Of a DNA stretch of 64,000 nucleotides, positions 1 to 12,393 are shown piece by piece. Source of the stretch: Brachionus plicatilis (Eukaryota; Rotifera; Eurotatoria; Ploima; Brachionidae); assembly GCA_010279815.1 (NCBI GenBank), contig QEOQ01000180.1:2282259-2346258 (forward strand), read 5' to 3'. Numbering within the stretch: the stretch's first letter is position 1; every line of letters begins with the position of its first letter. A program made the position numbers and the translations under genes. The notes beneath the pieces are model-generated. The model was not told the origin of the DNA, ran no database searches, and was given only the letters and a program-made list of their open reading frames with translations.

Positions 1-940
1 GAAAGTATATAATATTTGGTAAATAAGCTATATAAATAGCCTGGTTCTGAGGGCAGATATCTCCAGGTCCTAGATAGATTGTAAATGATTTTATTTTTGT
101 GAATAATCACTAAAATAAACAGCATTTTTGATCAGTGATGTTAACGCTATTTTATTTACATTGAAAGGTATTCGTTATTTAGGGAAAATATCAAAAAAGT
201 AATGAAAGTCTAAAGCTACAAAATATGCTTGACTGATATTTAAAACATCAAAATTTTTTGTTCACCGTTATTCAACGTTAACATGCCTATTTTAGATTTG
301 ATAATATTTTAAAATTTTTTTCAATGCTTGAACACCCAACCAACAAATATAGAATACCAAAATCTTTTAATTAATATCCAAGTAGGAATTTATCAAAAGA
401 TTGATATATTTAGGCTAAGTCACATTTTTTAAGGCTCAATAATTATTTTTAAGGCAAAGTATCAATTTTTATGATTCTTTTTCAAAATTAGCGGAATAAA
501 GAGATAAAATCTAGGGCCAAATATTTATTTTAAATCAAGATTATATTCAATAATGCATGCACAAAATAAATTTTTGTTGTCATAGAAACATTTTTTAAAT
601 TCTTTCAATAATTAGAGTAATTTAAAAAAAAATTCAAAATTACCTGACACACTAAAAATTGTAGGTTAAACATCCAAGCAAATCGAAAAAAAAACGCAGT
701 TAAAGAGACCAAGAGATTTGTGGAAAAGCTCGGTTTGATAAATGAGTTAAAGAACAAAATAAACCATAGGAAAATTTGAAAGAATTATAATTAAAAGCTT
801 TTAAGTATTTTCTTTATACGTACCAGTGTTAGTTTGTTATCAATTTTGCTTTAGAAAAATTAAATTAATTAATAAAACCTACGACGCAGTCTTATTTTTT
901 GTTCTAATGAAACTTTGAGCTAAATATAAATTATTTGAGC
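1..940. other. AT-rich flank upstream of CEP164
   Basis: I see no coding exon here. A TATA-like string (TATATAAATAG, about 29-39) is followed by a short less AT-rich stretch to about 75, so a small promoter is possible, but nothing downstream of it can be identified. The last 150 bases should hold the CEP164 promoter and 5' leader. No convincing core-promoter motif was recognised there. Confidence 0.4.
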
Positions 941-3900
941 ATGTCCAGCGACCAAATAATAATCGAATATGACGAAAATATTCAGCCGACTGATGAAGAT
1001 ATAGTTGAGTATGCCAAATATATCGGAATCGAGCCCGATCAGGTAAAAGATTGAAATAAATTCTTATTTTTGTAAAATTTTTTTGTTTAAAAAAGGAACC
1101 AGAACTGATGTGGATAGCGCGCCAGGGTGTCAAAGCCCCGCTGCCGAAAGGCTGGAAAGCTGTGCACGACCCACTGCAGGAAGAATTGTACTATTTTAAT
1201 TTCGAAACTGGCGAGTCCATTTGGGATCATCCATGCGACAAAGACTACAAAAACCTAGTTATTAATGAGCGTAAAATAGTGCAATTAAATGGAAAGGCAA
1301 ACTATCGTCCATCGGAGTCAAAAGTTCCAAGTCCTTTTGCAACAATGAAGAGTGGCACAAGCAAAAGCACGTCTACCCTCAGCGATGTATTGAACAATGC
1401 CAATAGAAATAAGTTAAAAAATGACTTTATTTTCGCCAATGACTATGGCATCGAGTTTGAAGAAGAACTAAAAAGAGACATGGAAGAGGATTCAGAGGCT
1501 AGTTGGAAAAAAAAATCCGAATCTGACGACTCAGATGATTTCCGAAAACCTGTTGATTTTGGTATAGACAAGGAAACATCAATTAAATTAGACAAGCTGA
1601 ATGTAGTTTTGATGGTTGGAAAAGAAAAAGAAACCAATTTGAGCACGAACAATGGTGATTCTGCTCCGACCACGTCCCGGGATGTCTTGGATAGCCCTAC
1701 TAGAAATTACATAAAGTCAGTTTTGGGAGCTAGCAGAGACGAAGAGGCTCGAAAATCTGTCAAATTGGACTCGCTAGCCGAGGAAAGTGTAGATGAGTCG
1801 AAACCTGTCATTAAAAACAAAGATGAGGAGCTTAAAGTTTTGAGACAAAGTCTTGATAGAGAGTATGACCAACGCAGACTAGAACTTTTAGAAGAGAAAG
1901 AAGCTAGAATTAAAAAATTAAAACTTGAAATCGAATCTGATGTAAACAAAGCTATTGAAATGGAAAAGAAAAAAATCCAACAAGATCAAGACGAAAAATT
2001 AAACTCACTTAAAAATAGGCTAAATTTTGACTTTGAAAATGAAAAAGAATTGATGACCAAAAAACATTTGGATATTTTAAACTCAATGCAAAAAGACTAT
2101 GACGATGAAAAACAGCTTAAAAAACAAAAGTTTAGCATGCAGTTATCCAAGTATATTAAAAGTGGAAAAAGCTTTGATGAGCTTGATGAAAATGAAGAAA
2201 AACGAGAGATAGAGGTAAAGATAAAAATTTGTATTTGATTTTTTATAATGTTAATTTTGTAGATTTATTTTGATCATATCGAAAAAAAATATAGTGATAA
2301 GTTGGATGAAAGGAAGAAAGAACTGCAGTTGAGATATGATAAAAAAACGAAAGATTTGGAAGAAGAACTGGCTCAATTGTACGAAAAAGAGACCGAATTG
2401 AAAGAAAATCAAATGCGACAAATAAAGGAAGAAAATTTGCGATTAGAAAATTTCGAAAGACAAGTAGGTCTTATTTTTAAGTGTTCAAAATTCATATTTA
2501 TATTTAAATATTCTATGAAACTAAAATTTCAATGATTTAAGAACAGAGAAAATTGGATAAAAAAAATTTTACACTGAAACTTTTAGGAAATATACATCAG
2601 TTTTCCAGGATTTTATTTAATTTAATAAGTTTCAATTTTTTCTCAAACTATTTCTTTCAAAATTTGAGAGCATCAAAAAAAAACATTAATTTGGAAGACA
2701 ATAATAAAGTTTTTTGTGGTTATAATATTATATCATCAAATATAAACAGTTTTATTTTATTAGCAAATTTGTATTTTTTATATTATTTTAAATAGAGGTT
2801 TTAAATTAGAATCAGTAAAAGAACTTTATGCGAAAGAAAAATAATTTTTTTAATAATTGCGCAACTAATTTAAAGCATTTAATTTTGTAGAAAATCATCA
2901 TGAAATTTTTCAAAGAAAAGTGCTAAATAAATTCTGCAAAATGCCAACTTAAAAATCGATTTCCAAAAAGTTTGAATTCCCTTGGAAAATATTCAAACCG
3001 ATCAATTTTAAAAGGAGATAAAAGATTTTGATAAAACACCAAATAAATTAATCATTTTTCTAGTCTTGAAAGTTAATTCAGAAAAACTAAATTGATAGTC
3101 GTTCTTGATAAAATTTTGTTTTTAAAATTTTTTTTATAGTTTTCAATTTTGTTAGGGGTTAATTTTAATATAAGCCTATATCAAATCACTCTTTCATAAA
3201 AACAAAGAAAAATTTTAATTAAAGAATGAAATTTTTTCAATTTCTCTTTTAATATTTTACAAAAGATAACAAATATTTAAAAATTTTCAGACAAAATGAT
3301 TCATAAGCCAATTTAATTAACCCATTTTCCAAATAGGTAATTTGGCAAAATTTTTTAATTTATTTTGTTTTTTCTTTATTTTATTTTAATTTTTATTGAT
3401 ATTTAAATTTAACTTAAAATAAATAACAAAGAGAATATTATGTATCCAAAATGAAAAATCTGATCCACAAAAAAAAATCTGACACACACATCTCAGCATA
3501 AAATTTTCTAAAAATTAAAAACAATTTTTCCACACAAAATTTTTGTGTTAAATACATAAAATGATAAAATTGAAAATTGTGTTTTTAATTTGGATATGTG
3601 TTCATAGAGTGTAATTTTTTATTAAATTTAAAAATCAAATATTTATGAAGAAAGTCTTACTCATGTTGTATATTCAAAATATTTTTTAATCGTACCTAAA
3701 CTTAATATTCTTTAAACATACTATTCTATTGATTTGAAACTATTAAAAATAATATTTAGATAAGAAACTAAAAATTTAATTCTTCTGACTTTAAAATAAA
3801 ATCAAAAACACAATTTTTCAATTTTATCATTTAATGTATTTAACCCAAAAATTTTGTCCGGAAACATTAATTTTAATTTTTTAAAAAATTTTATTTCATA

Positions 3901-5985
3901 CTGAGAAGATTTTTGTTAGTGTGGATCAGATCTCTCATCGTGGGGACTATGGACACCCAAAAATAAATGCTTTTTTTAAATCCTTGATATCTCTTCTATT
4001 TAAGCCCTTTTTCAAAACAAGTTATGACTTATTGAAGTAAAAAAAATCATTTAAACCAAAATTCACCTTTTAAACTCATTGAATTTTTACCCCAATTTAC
4101 AATAATTTCTTTAAAATTTTTAAAGAACTTATTAATACCTAAATTACAATTGAACATAAAACAAAATTAAAGAAAAATGCTGAAATTTTAATTTAAGATG
4201 GAGAAGATTTTGGCCGAAAAAGTTAAACAATTCAAAGACAAAGAAAGTAATGAACTGAGTCAACTAAAAGAAGATTATGACATAAAAATAAAAACATTTA
4301 AAGAAAAATATAAGCAATTAGAAGAAAATGAATTTAAATTTTTTGAGAACGAATACAACAAAGTTAAAGAACGACTTCAAATTGAATTTAAAGCTAAAGT
4401 GTCAGCCTTTCAGACCAAATTAGAAAATGACCGTGCAAGTCTTCAAAAACAAGAAGAAGATGTGAAGAAAAAATTCGAAATAATCTCGACAAGAAGAAAA
4501 GAATTGGAGACCGAATGGACCAAGCTAAATGAACAAGAACAGCAAATCGAGTCTAAAAAAGAAGAGATGAATAGTAAAATTTTGGAAAAGACTGAATCTG
4601 AGGACAAGCTAAAATTCGAAATTGAAAAACTCCGTCTAGAGAATCAAGACTTGAACTTAAAATTAAGTTCCATGCAAAAAGTATTGGACAAATACTATAC
4701 CTTCGAAGACACACAGATAGACCACCAAAGGAATCAAGTGAATGATCTAAATGAAGAGGATTCAATCCGTTTGAGCGAAAAAATAAATAAGATAAATACA
4801 AGATTAAGTCAGGAGTATGAGGACGATGATGATATAGAGAATACAAATGATGATACGGATATCAAAAGCCTAATAAAACATGCCAAAATTAAACTTAAAC
4901 TAAAATATTCAAACGACATAGAGTTAAATTCGTCCAAAAGCCAGGACGAGTTAGAGTCCTCGATTGAGGAGTTTACGGATGCTCATCTGACCGAATCGAA
5001 ACGGGCTATGATTCACTATTTAAACAAAGAAAAAGACTCCTTGAATGTATTCAATGAAATGATGGATCAGTACAAAATAATTCTTGGCAAACGAAAACAA
5101 GATTTAAGCAGATCAAAAAATGAATTGAAAAACTATGAAGCTCAATGCAAAAATTTGAAACAAAGCGAAAAATTCAAGATCACCTTAATACTTGACGAGA
5201 AAAATATAAATTTAGAAAAAGAGTCCTTGGATTTGGAACAGCTCGAGCTTAATATTAAAACAGCGCGTCGACTAATCAAACAAAAAAAACAACTGCTTAT
5301 TCAATTGGAAAATTATTTGCTTGGCAACATGGTCAATCTCATAAGTTCGGACACATCGCAAGAGGAAACTGATTTGGACGAGAGTCGATTGTCAACGATT
5401 GACCATGAGTTTAAATTTACAGACAAGAATTTAACTGAATTTGTAAGCCAAATGAAAAAGGCTCATTTAAATGGCGACATAACAGATAATAATTTGTCTT
5501 ACATTCAATCAATCTTGAAAAAAATGCCCAAATTAAATTCAAGATTGGACACCACACTTGAGAGTATCAAAGAGTCTAACTTTCATGTGGAGGAAAAGGC
5601 GCCCAAGATTGATTCTGAACAAATTGAAAAAAAATGGAAAAGCTATTTGAATAATAAAAAATATGAGAGTATAAATGAATCATCGAAAATGGTCAAAACA
5701 GTTGGACCTCATATACAACCTTGGCAAGCTAATCCGGCTTATTATCGTCTGACTTATGAACAAGGAACAAAAATGTTAAATGACAAGTGGAATCAGTATA
5801 TAGGATTTGATTCTATGATTAGAAAAATAGACCAAAGTCAATTTGTGACTAACCTTAATAGCACAACACATGGTCTGAGCTATTTACCGGGTCAAGTGAC
5901 AATTCCTTTGTCTACTCAAAATAGACTGAATCATCACCGGGAATGGATTAGACAATTTAAAGCATCTGGTGCAAATATGAATTAA
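941..5985 (+). CDS. CEP164: Centrosomal protein CEP164 (WW domain, coiled coil), 4 exons
   Basis: Exons 941-1042, 1096-2214, 2263-2463 and 4198-5985 join in frame (all phase 0) to about 1069 residues. CEP164 is a distal-appendage protein of the mother centriole; it recruits TTBK2 and is needed for ciliary membrane docking. The N-terminus carries the family signature: an acidic start, then [11 protein letters not shown] at 35-45, then a WW domain at about 50-82 (W54, YYF at 66-68, W77, P80, ending WDHPCD). Most of the rest is charged, Lys/Glu-rich coiled coil (about 240-680), with a more structured C-terminus containing several Trp. Length is shorter than human CEP164 (about 1460). The ATG at 941 puts the conserved YDE motif ten residues in. 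Introns 1 and 2 are 53 and 48 bp, but intron 3 is 1734 bp and contains an inverted-repeat element. A small exon missed inside intron 3 cannot be excluded, although the flanking phases fit without one. Confidence 0.92.
3458..3931. repeat. Foldback element inside CEP164 intron 3
   Basis: Two arms of about 130 bp (3458-3590 and about 3798-3931) are imperfect reverse complements, ending in ATCTGATCCAC and GTGGATCAGAT. Shared blocks within the arms include ACAAAATTTTTG and TAAATACAT followed by ATGATAAAATTGAAAA. A central spacer of about 200 bp separates them. There is no ORF, so this looks like a non-autonomous inverted-repeat (MITE or foldback) insertion. Target-site duplications were not resolved. 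Confidence 0.75.
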
Positions 5986-7330
5986 AAGCTTTAATTTTTT
6001 TTTATTTTTTATTTTAATTAAAGATAGTTTAATTTGTTTTGCTTTACTCACTACAGTCATTTATTTACGTAAAAGTCTAAAAATCACAATTAATTAAAGT
6101 GATTTATACTTGGAAGATTTTTATATCATAAAAAAATTTAAAAATAAATTTTTTTCGATAAATTTTACTTTATTGATAAATTATGCTTTTTTTAAGGATG
6201 CTATTTTAAAAACTGTAAAAAAATTGACGGCGTTTGATTTCAAAAAAAATTACATTGCTATATTTAAATAATTATATATTTATTTGTTTTTCAATAACAA
6301 CTCCTTTAGATTAAAAAAAAATAAAGTAAAGATAATATAAATTAAAAATTATCAATTGAAATAAAAGAGTGACAGCTTGAAAATATTTAAATATTTGAAA
6401 TATTTGAGAGTTAAGAAAAAGAGGAAATTATAAGGTAGAAATTATACAATGGAGTTGGATTTACATACATAAACATTTCTAAAGTTTTAGACCCAATTTC
6501 TTATTTGAGAAATATTCGATTATATTATACCTTGAATTATCTAATTAAGTTCTTTTAACTCATTCAACGCTGAACTAAATATTAGTTTTGAGTTCTATAT
6601 TATTCATAAGTATTTAACTTTTGCTTCATAATTTAAATTTTTACCGTATAATTTCAGGTGAAGATTAGCTTTTTTCTTTTTTGCAAAGATCAAGTAGGAT
6701 GAATTTTTTACAGAACCTTTGCAAGCTACTCAAAAAAAAGAAGAAGAAAATCTGGATAAAAAATTTTAAAAAATTATATCATATTCTCTTTAAATGTTAC
6801 TAAAAATAATTTTTTTATCTTAACAATAGAGCTGAGAAGTTTTTGAGACTTTTTTTCACTATTTAAAGTTGAATAAAAAAAAAACCAACAAAAAATAATC
6901 GAATTTTTTTGTCGCCTAATTAAATATCAAAAAAGTAATTTAAAAGAGATTCATTAGGTTCATTTATTCATTAGTTTCTTGGATTTATACTTATTTAGTA
7001 TATATATTTATATATAAAAAAGATAAGGATTTTCTTTTCTTAATCGATTAAGAATCGTTCAAGATCTTTTACAAGTTTTTCGATAGTGAAATTGAGTTGG
7101 ATCTACTGATGAGTATACAAGATATTTAAGATAATGGCCATAAACATAGACAGAAAATTGCACTTTCTTTTAAAATTAAACAACATTACTTGTATATTAA
7201 TTCATTCTAAAAACATTTTGAATTTTAACTGAAAAAATTTTAGATGATATCTCCGAATTTTATTTTGTTATTTTCTATGTTTGTTTGAGCAAAAAGTGTT
7301 TGACGCATGAGAAAAAAAATCATAGATTAA
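5986..7330. other. Intergenic, AT-rich, nothing recognised
   Basis: This is the CEP164 3' flank. The stretch is homopolymer-rich A/T with no open frame showing protein-like composition. No clear polyadenylation signal could be singled out among many AT-rich hexamers. Confidence 0.5.
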
Positions 7331-7462
7331 AAAATAATTATATAAGTATAAACAAACAAAATTTAAGTATAATATGGAATTAAATTAATAAAGCATAGAA
7401 GATCAACTGAAAATCAGTCTGGCAAAAAATAAAAATTTAAGCATAAAAAAAATTAATAATTA

Positions 7463-8310
7463 TTGCTAAATTCATCCATTTCGATTCCATTAAGCAACAT
7501 GAATCACTCATTTTACACGGTCAAAAAATTTTGAAACAAGGTATCAAATCCGGCTCAACAAAAGTCCAAGGAAAGCTTATATTATCAAGCAAATTTCGAC
7601 TGAGAAATTTTCCCTGACCAGTCAATAGCACTATTTTGCTTGCAAAATTTAATAAGGCAGGCTGCCAATTAATGACCAATCAATTAGGAACAATAAACCA
7701 GGAATTCTAGTGTTTGCTCAAAATCCAAATAAGGTTTTTGATGAGTATTTTTTGCAATTAGCTGGTGGATCTCAGTCTTATTTTTACCAAACAAGATATA
7801 AATATTCTATAGCAATAATGGATTTAAATTGTTTGATAAAAGTAAGCTCAAAAAGACTTGGTGAACCAAAAATTTTTACTAATGTCTCTTTTTTCCGAAT
7901 TGAAAATTATTAATTACTTTCCATTAAAACTTTTCAATTATTATTTATTTACTTTTAAATGAATTTAAAACATTTATGTTTAAGAATCATAAGAAAATTT
8001 TTATTTTTAAAAATAAAAAAACAAAACTATTTAAAAAATACGAAATTAAAATCAAAATTTACCTGTATTCATGAAATTATTTCATATTTTTAAAAAATAA
8101 AATTTTTTTAAAAAATAATTTACATTAAAATGAACCCTGGTTAAAAATTCTTTATTATTTTTGGTTTTTTGTTAGTCAATCTAGTAGAATCTTGTCCTTT
8201 AAGATAAAGATCATGCCCAAAAGGTTCCAATGGCAATGGTGGATGCTATGATCCATTTTACTCTACTTGCAATCCGGGCCGTATATGTTCTAGAAATATG
8301 AGATCATATT
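7463..8310 (+). pseudogene. Decayed gene remnant, frameshifted, Cys-rich end
   Basis: Protein-like translation occurs in pieces that switch frame. From about 7463 it runs to a stop near 7610 (SIKQHESLILHGQKILKQG part). It resumes at about 7659-7842 as an open segment containing AQNPNKVFDEYFLQLAGG and SYFYQTRYKYSIAIMD, ending at a good donor (ATAAAA/GTAAGC). After a gap, 8206-8310 encodes a Cys-rich tail (CPKGSNGNGGC, YDPFYSTC, GRIC) and a stop. The pattern resembles a secreted multi-exon protein. In-frame stops and frame changes suggest a pseudogene or an assembly indel. The family was not recognised and the splice phases do not join cleanly. Confidence 0.4.
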
Positions 8311-8851
8311 AAAACTAAATATATTTTCATATTTTTTTAAAAAATTTTGTTTTAAGAAAAAATTAATTTTGAGGAAAAGATTTAGTAAAAATAGTGTTTT
8401 CAATAAGGAATAAAATATTAATCTTTTGAAAAATGATTTTATTTTGATTTAGTGAAAAAATCATAGATTCTGGTTTTAAAGTCAAAATTTTTTGAAAATA
8501 TTTTTTCCAATAAGTTATTTGTTTAAAAATTATTCTTATTCAAATTTTTTTGAATACTCAACTCAGTAACCAATAATGGTTACTAATGAGTCTTGAAGTT
8601 TCCATAAGATTTATTTGTCATAGAGTAAACCTGAAAATTGATTATTTTCTCTTTAAGATAATTTTATTAATTTTGGCAAATTTAATAATGACGTAAAAAT
8701 ATCTAAGCAAAATTTAAAGATTTTCTCTCCTTTATTCGATCCTCTCCCTGAAAAAGAGATTAGCCACTTCTATTTTCCGCTAGGATAGGAAAGGCATAAA
8801 TTTGCTTTAAGAACGCTAATTTTATTTGTATTGAATTTTACGGGAATTTTA

Positions 8852-9150
8852 CGGTATTGTATAAATTCAAATACAAATTGAACAAAAATTCTTCCTTTTT
8901 TGATGAATTAAAATCAAAATTTATAAAATGTAATTTAAAAAATACAGCAACAAAGTGCAACATAGTTTTTTGCCCCATTAATACCTAAAATAAAATCATT
9001 ATTTTCTTTTTTTTAGTAAATTAAACCAATAATCAATTTTAATATTATTGATATTTAATTTTTTGTCTTATTAAAACATGAGGAAAGAATATTAGCTTAA
9101 AAAGGTGCAACAAAGTATGTTGTATTTTGTTGCAGTATTTCAACAAAAAT
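8852..9150. repeat. Dispersed repeat, partial copy (family also at 52113-52433)
   Basis: It begins CGGTATTGTATAAATTC and continues with AATACAAATTGAACAAAAAT, then a T-rich centre with AATAATCAAT and later TGTTGCAGTATTT. The same blocks occur in the same order at 52113-52433, where the complete inverted-repeat structure is preserved. The right arm seems missing here. Confidence 0.55.
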
Positions 9151-9975
9151 TTTAGCATTCATATCATACGACTAAAAGTTTCGGTCAAAAAGCCTCAAAA
9201 AATATATTTACTTGTCATCTTTATTTTTTTCAATTACTCCAAATTCTGTAGCTTCACTTTGAAGCTAATGAAAGTCTGTTTAAATCTGGTTTTGACTTTA
9301 AACTTACTCAACTTTGTCATGATTTAAAAATTTTAAATTCAAACTTTACAAAATTCTCTTAAATTAACAATTCCAAAACAAAAGGAATTCATGCATATCT
9401 TGGCAAGTTTCTTGCTTTTTTACTTTTAGCATTTATTTTTTTTCGAACTTACATTCCTTTTTTACATTTTTGTAATTTAATTTTTAAGTAATTTTTTTTA
9501 GTTCTCTTTAAGGGGATCAATTCAATTCAATAAATGAATGAATATGACTTTTTATTTATTTTTTAAATCACCAGAAAAAATTCTTTATATAAATTTTCCC
9601 CTTCTTTTTATTAACTTTTTAAATATTTTCACTATAAAAAATTCTCTTTTAAAAATTTTTATTTTGATAAAATTTTTATTTAAAAAATTGATATTTACAA
9701 ATTATTTACAATTTAATTTTAGAAAACAGTACTTTTGAAATTAATAAAATATAAATAAATGATAGTGTTTGACGCAATAGCATAAAAAAATACCACAAAA
9801 TCTAAAAATATAGTGTAAAGAAAATAAACTAAAGATTATCTTAATTTTAAGTTTTTTTCGCATATATTTTAAACTTTAACGTAATAACTGGTTTTTTGAA
9901 ATGTTTAGATTTCATTTTAATTATCAATCTGATTTAATTAGATTTAATCAATTAATCAATTATGATGTTGATTAA

Positions 9976-10137
9976 GAAACTGAGGCAACTGAAAGGTTTT
10001 CTCCTAAAAAGCCACTGGGTCGCCCACTTATACGCAAAGTTAATTTTGAAGAAAATGATCTATTTGGTCAAATGATTCAGGTTAAAAAAAGACCCGTTAG
10101 ACCAGCTCAGGCTAAGTCGGCTTCAAATTTTGACTAA
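9976..10137 (+). pseudogene. Orphan coding-like 3' fragment
   Basis: A 53-codon open segment ends in TAA at 10135-10137. It begins ETEATERFSPKK, continues with PLGRPLIRKVNFEENDLFG and ends with RPVRPAQAKSASNFD. Its composition is basic, Pro-rich and clearly less AT-driven than the surroundings. An in-frame TAA lies immediately upstream (9973-9975). It abuts the right inverted repeat at 10151. It may be the end of a transposon ORF or an orphan last exon; no family is recognised. Confidence 0.4.
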
Positions 10138-10265
10138 TTTGGTGATTCACTATGCTTAAATTTTTTTATTTTTTTGGCAGACTAATTTTGAGTTGACCTT
10201 CTATGCTTTATTAATTAAATTTAATACTATACTTAAACTCTATTTGTTTATGCTATAATATTTTT

Positions 10266-12393
10266 GATTAAGAGAACTACAAAATATTATTAATAAAATT
10301 CTTGTTATTCTATTTGAAAAAATTATTTTTATTGTTATAAACTCTCCACTTCGAATTTTTTATTAAATTTTTCTGAACCAATAATCTATAAAAATTGAAA
10401 AAAAAACAAATAAAAACCAAATTAGACTCAATTTTGTATAATTTATTTTTTTAAAACACTGCATATGTAAATTAAGTCACTTGACTTTTGTGACATAATC
10501 GAATTTTATGCTCAATTAACTCTTAAAATAAATATTTTGCTTCAATCTTTTTTAACTTTTTGCCTAAATTACTTTTAAATGGTATGAGAAAACAATCTTT
10601 GTTGCATCAAGTTTTACAAAGCTTGTTTCGTTATTTTGCAAATTTGCTCTAAAAATTATTTTAAAAATAAGCAACCACGTAAATTGAGAAACTTTAAAGT
10701 TACTAAATTATTTAAGAGAAAGAAAAATCTATTATTAAAATAAAAACCTAAATAAAAATATTTCAGGAGCTTTCTTTTATAGCAATTTATTTGAAGTGTT
10801 TTGCTTTTCAAGTTTTCTAAATGTTCTCTAAAATTGCATCTTTTTTTTTGTAAACAAAAAAAATAAAATCGAATTTATCTTTGTGAGAACTAGAATATCC
10901 AGACAAAATATTTTCATTCACCCGTAAATCAAATCAAATATTTTTTTTATATTCCTAAAAAATATATTTGACTAGATAATTCGATTTTTGTAATTATAAT
11001 ATCAAACTTTTCAACCTAATTTTAATTAGGCTTTTTCAGATTAAATTCTATTTTTTAACATTTTATTCAGATTTAATCAATTAATCCAAAATATTTAGAT
11101 CAAAAAAAAAATAATATTTTTCTACAATAATTAGTTTTCCTCGAATAAAATTATTAAAATGAGCAAGTCTAGGAAATAATTCAGCTAAATTTAATTTGGA
11201 ATAAATTAGAATCTTTGATTGAGTTTGAATATCATAAAACTTGAATTCGAGTAGTTAAGTTCTAAACAAAAAAAAAGGTTGTTTTTTTCATACACGTGAT
11301 TTCATAGGGAGCTTACCGAATTTTAAACAGCAAGAAATCTCTAAATTTTTCTTTATTTAAAACAAAACAAAAATTATTACATAACTCAAATCTAAAACCT
11401 TAGCTTTCTAATTTAAATTTTAGAAAAAATTTTCGAGCCATAATTTTAAATTAATCTAAGAATGCTCTAAAAAGATTAGAACAATACCGCAATGAGATTT
11501 CCAGTTATTAATACGTGTAAAAAGCTCTGAATTGTTTTACTTGCTAAAAGTGCTTTCAAATGTTTAAAGTTAGAAAAATCAGAAATAGCTTATCGTTTTG
11601 AAATATAACATTAAATATGGATAACATTTGAATTTAGTTTTTCCCTTTATTTATTCAAAACCGTAAATATTTAAAAAAAATAAGAAACTTTGGATCAACT
11701 TGGTTGCTATTATATAAAAATTAAACATTTGTCAAATGAGGCTTTATTTTATTTACACAAAATGCTTGTGAATATCTAGAAGTTGAGAATTTTAGTGAAA
11801 AATTTTTGTATTTATTCAATCAAATTTCAAAATTATTGTTTACTCTAGAAAATACACTTTTTATCGCCTCTAAAGTTTAAATACGGACGATTGTTGATTT
11901 ATTTTTATTTTAGCTAAAATCGAAGCCTAAAAGTTCAATTTTTTAAACAGCTGCTCTTAAATAAAATTTTATTAGTAATGATTTTAGCAGCTTCTGTCCA
12001 AAGTTTAAGAAGCATTTAATACCGAAAAAGCATATTTCTTGATTCAAAAAAAATATAATTTGGTCATGCTTTTAAAAAAATTGAGTTCATTTAAAATATT
12101 AAAATGTAATTTAACAAAAATTTTCAATTTTTTATAATTAATTTTAAAATTATTCAAAAAAAATTTTTTGTTGAGCAAGCTGTCAAAAAATCTTAAGTAC
12201 AAAATTGAAGCTTTTACCTTAGAGTAACTAGTTGCCATGTTTTCCAAAGCGTATTTTGTCACTTTTTTGGCAAAATTAAATCTAATTAATTTAAAATTTT
12301 TAAGACAAACATTTTTTTAATTTAATCTTTTATTAAGAAGAAAAAGAGAAACTAAGTTTTTTTCTAATTTTTTAATAAAAGCCAGATAAATCC
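10266..12393. other. Intergenic upstream of the kelch gene
   Basis: AT-rich throughout, with no supported gene. The short open frames here are Phe/Lys/Asn/Leu-rich translations of A/T runs. The promoter of the kelch gene should lie near the 3' end, but no motif was identified. Confidence 0.5.

Larger units (their letters stand above)
7331..10265. mobile_element. Possible decayed element bounded by 115 bp inverted repeats
   Basis: The left arm at about 7331-7444 and the right arm at about 10151-10265 are reverse complements over roughly 115 bp. Both share AATTAATAAAGCATAGAAG and GTATAAACAAA-like blocks on one strand. They enclose 2.7 kb containing at least two coding-like remnants (7463-8310 and 9976-10137) and another repeat (8852-9150). 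This could be one old DNA transposon with long terminal inverted repeats, or two copies of a dispersed repeat inserted in opposite orientation. Terminal duplications were not found. Confidence 0.45.

Noticed and set aside
29..39. TATATAAATAG as a promoter of an RNA gene
   Set aside because: No identifiable RNA downstream, and such strings are common in this composition.
879..1133. Minus-strand frame over CEP164 exon 1
   Set aside because: It overlaps the conserved CEP164 start and crosses its intron.
2553..2795. Open stretch in CEP164 intron 3 as a possible exon
   Set aside because: The first few codons could extend the coiled coil, but no donor follows before the sequence turns into AT-run translation, and the flanking exons join in phase without it.
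9127..9738. Two 66-codon frames
   Set aside because: Phe/Leu/Ile/Lys-rich translation of A/T runs; no splice or homology support.
12044..12262. 72-codon minus frame upstream of the kelch gene
   Set aside because: Composition is that of AT-rich non-coding DNA.
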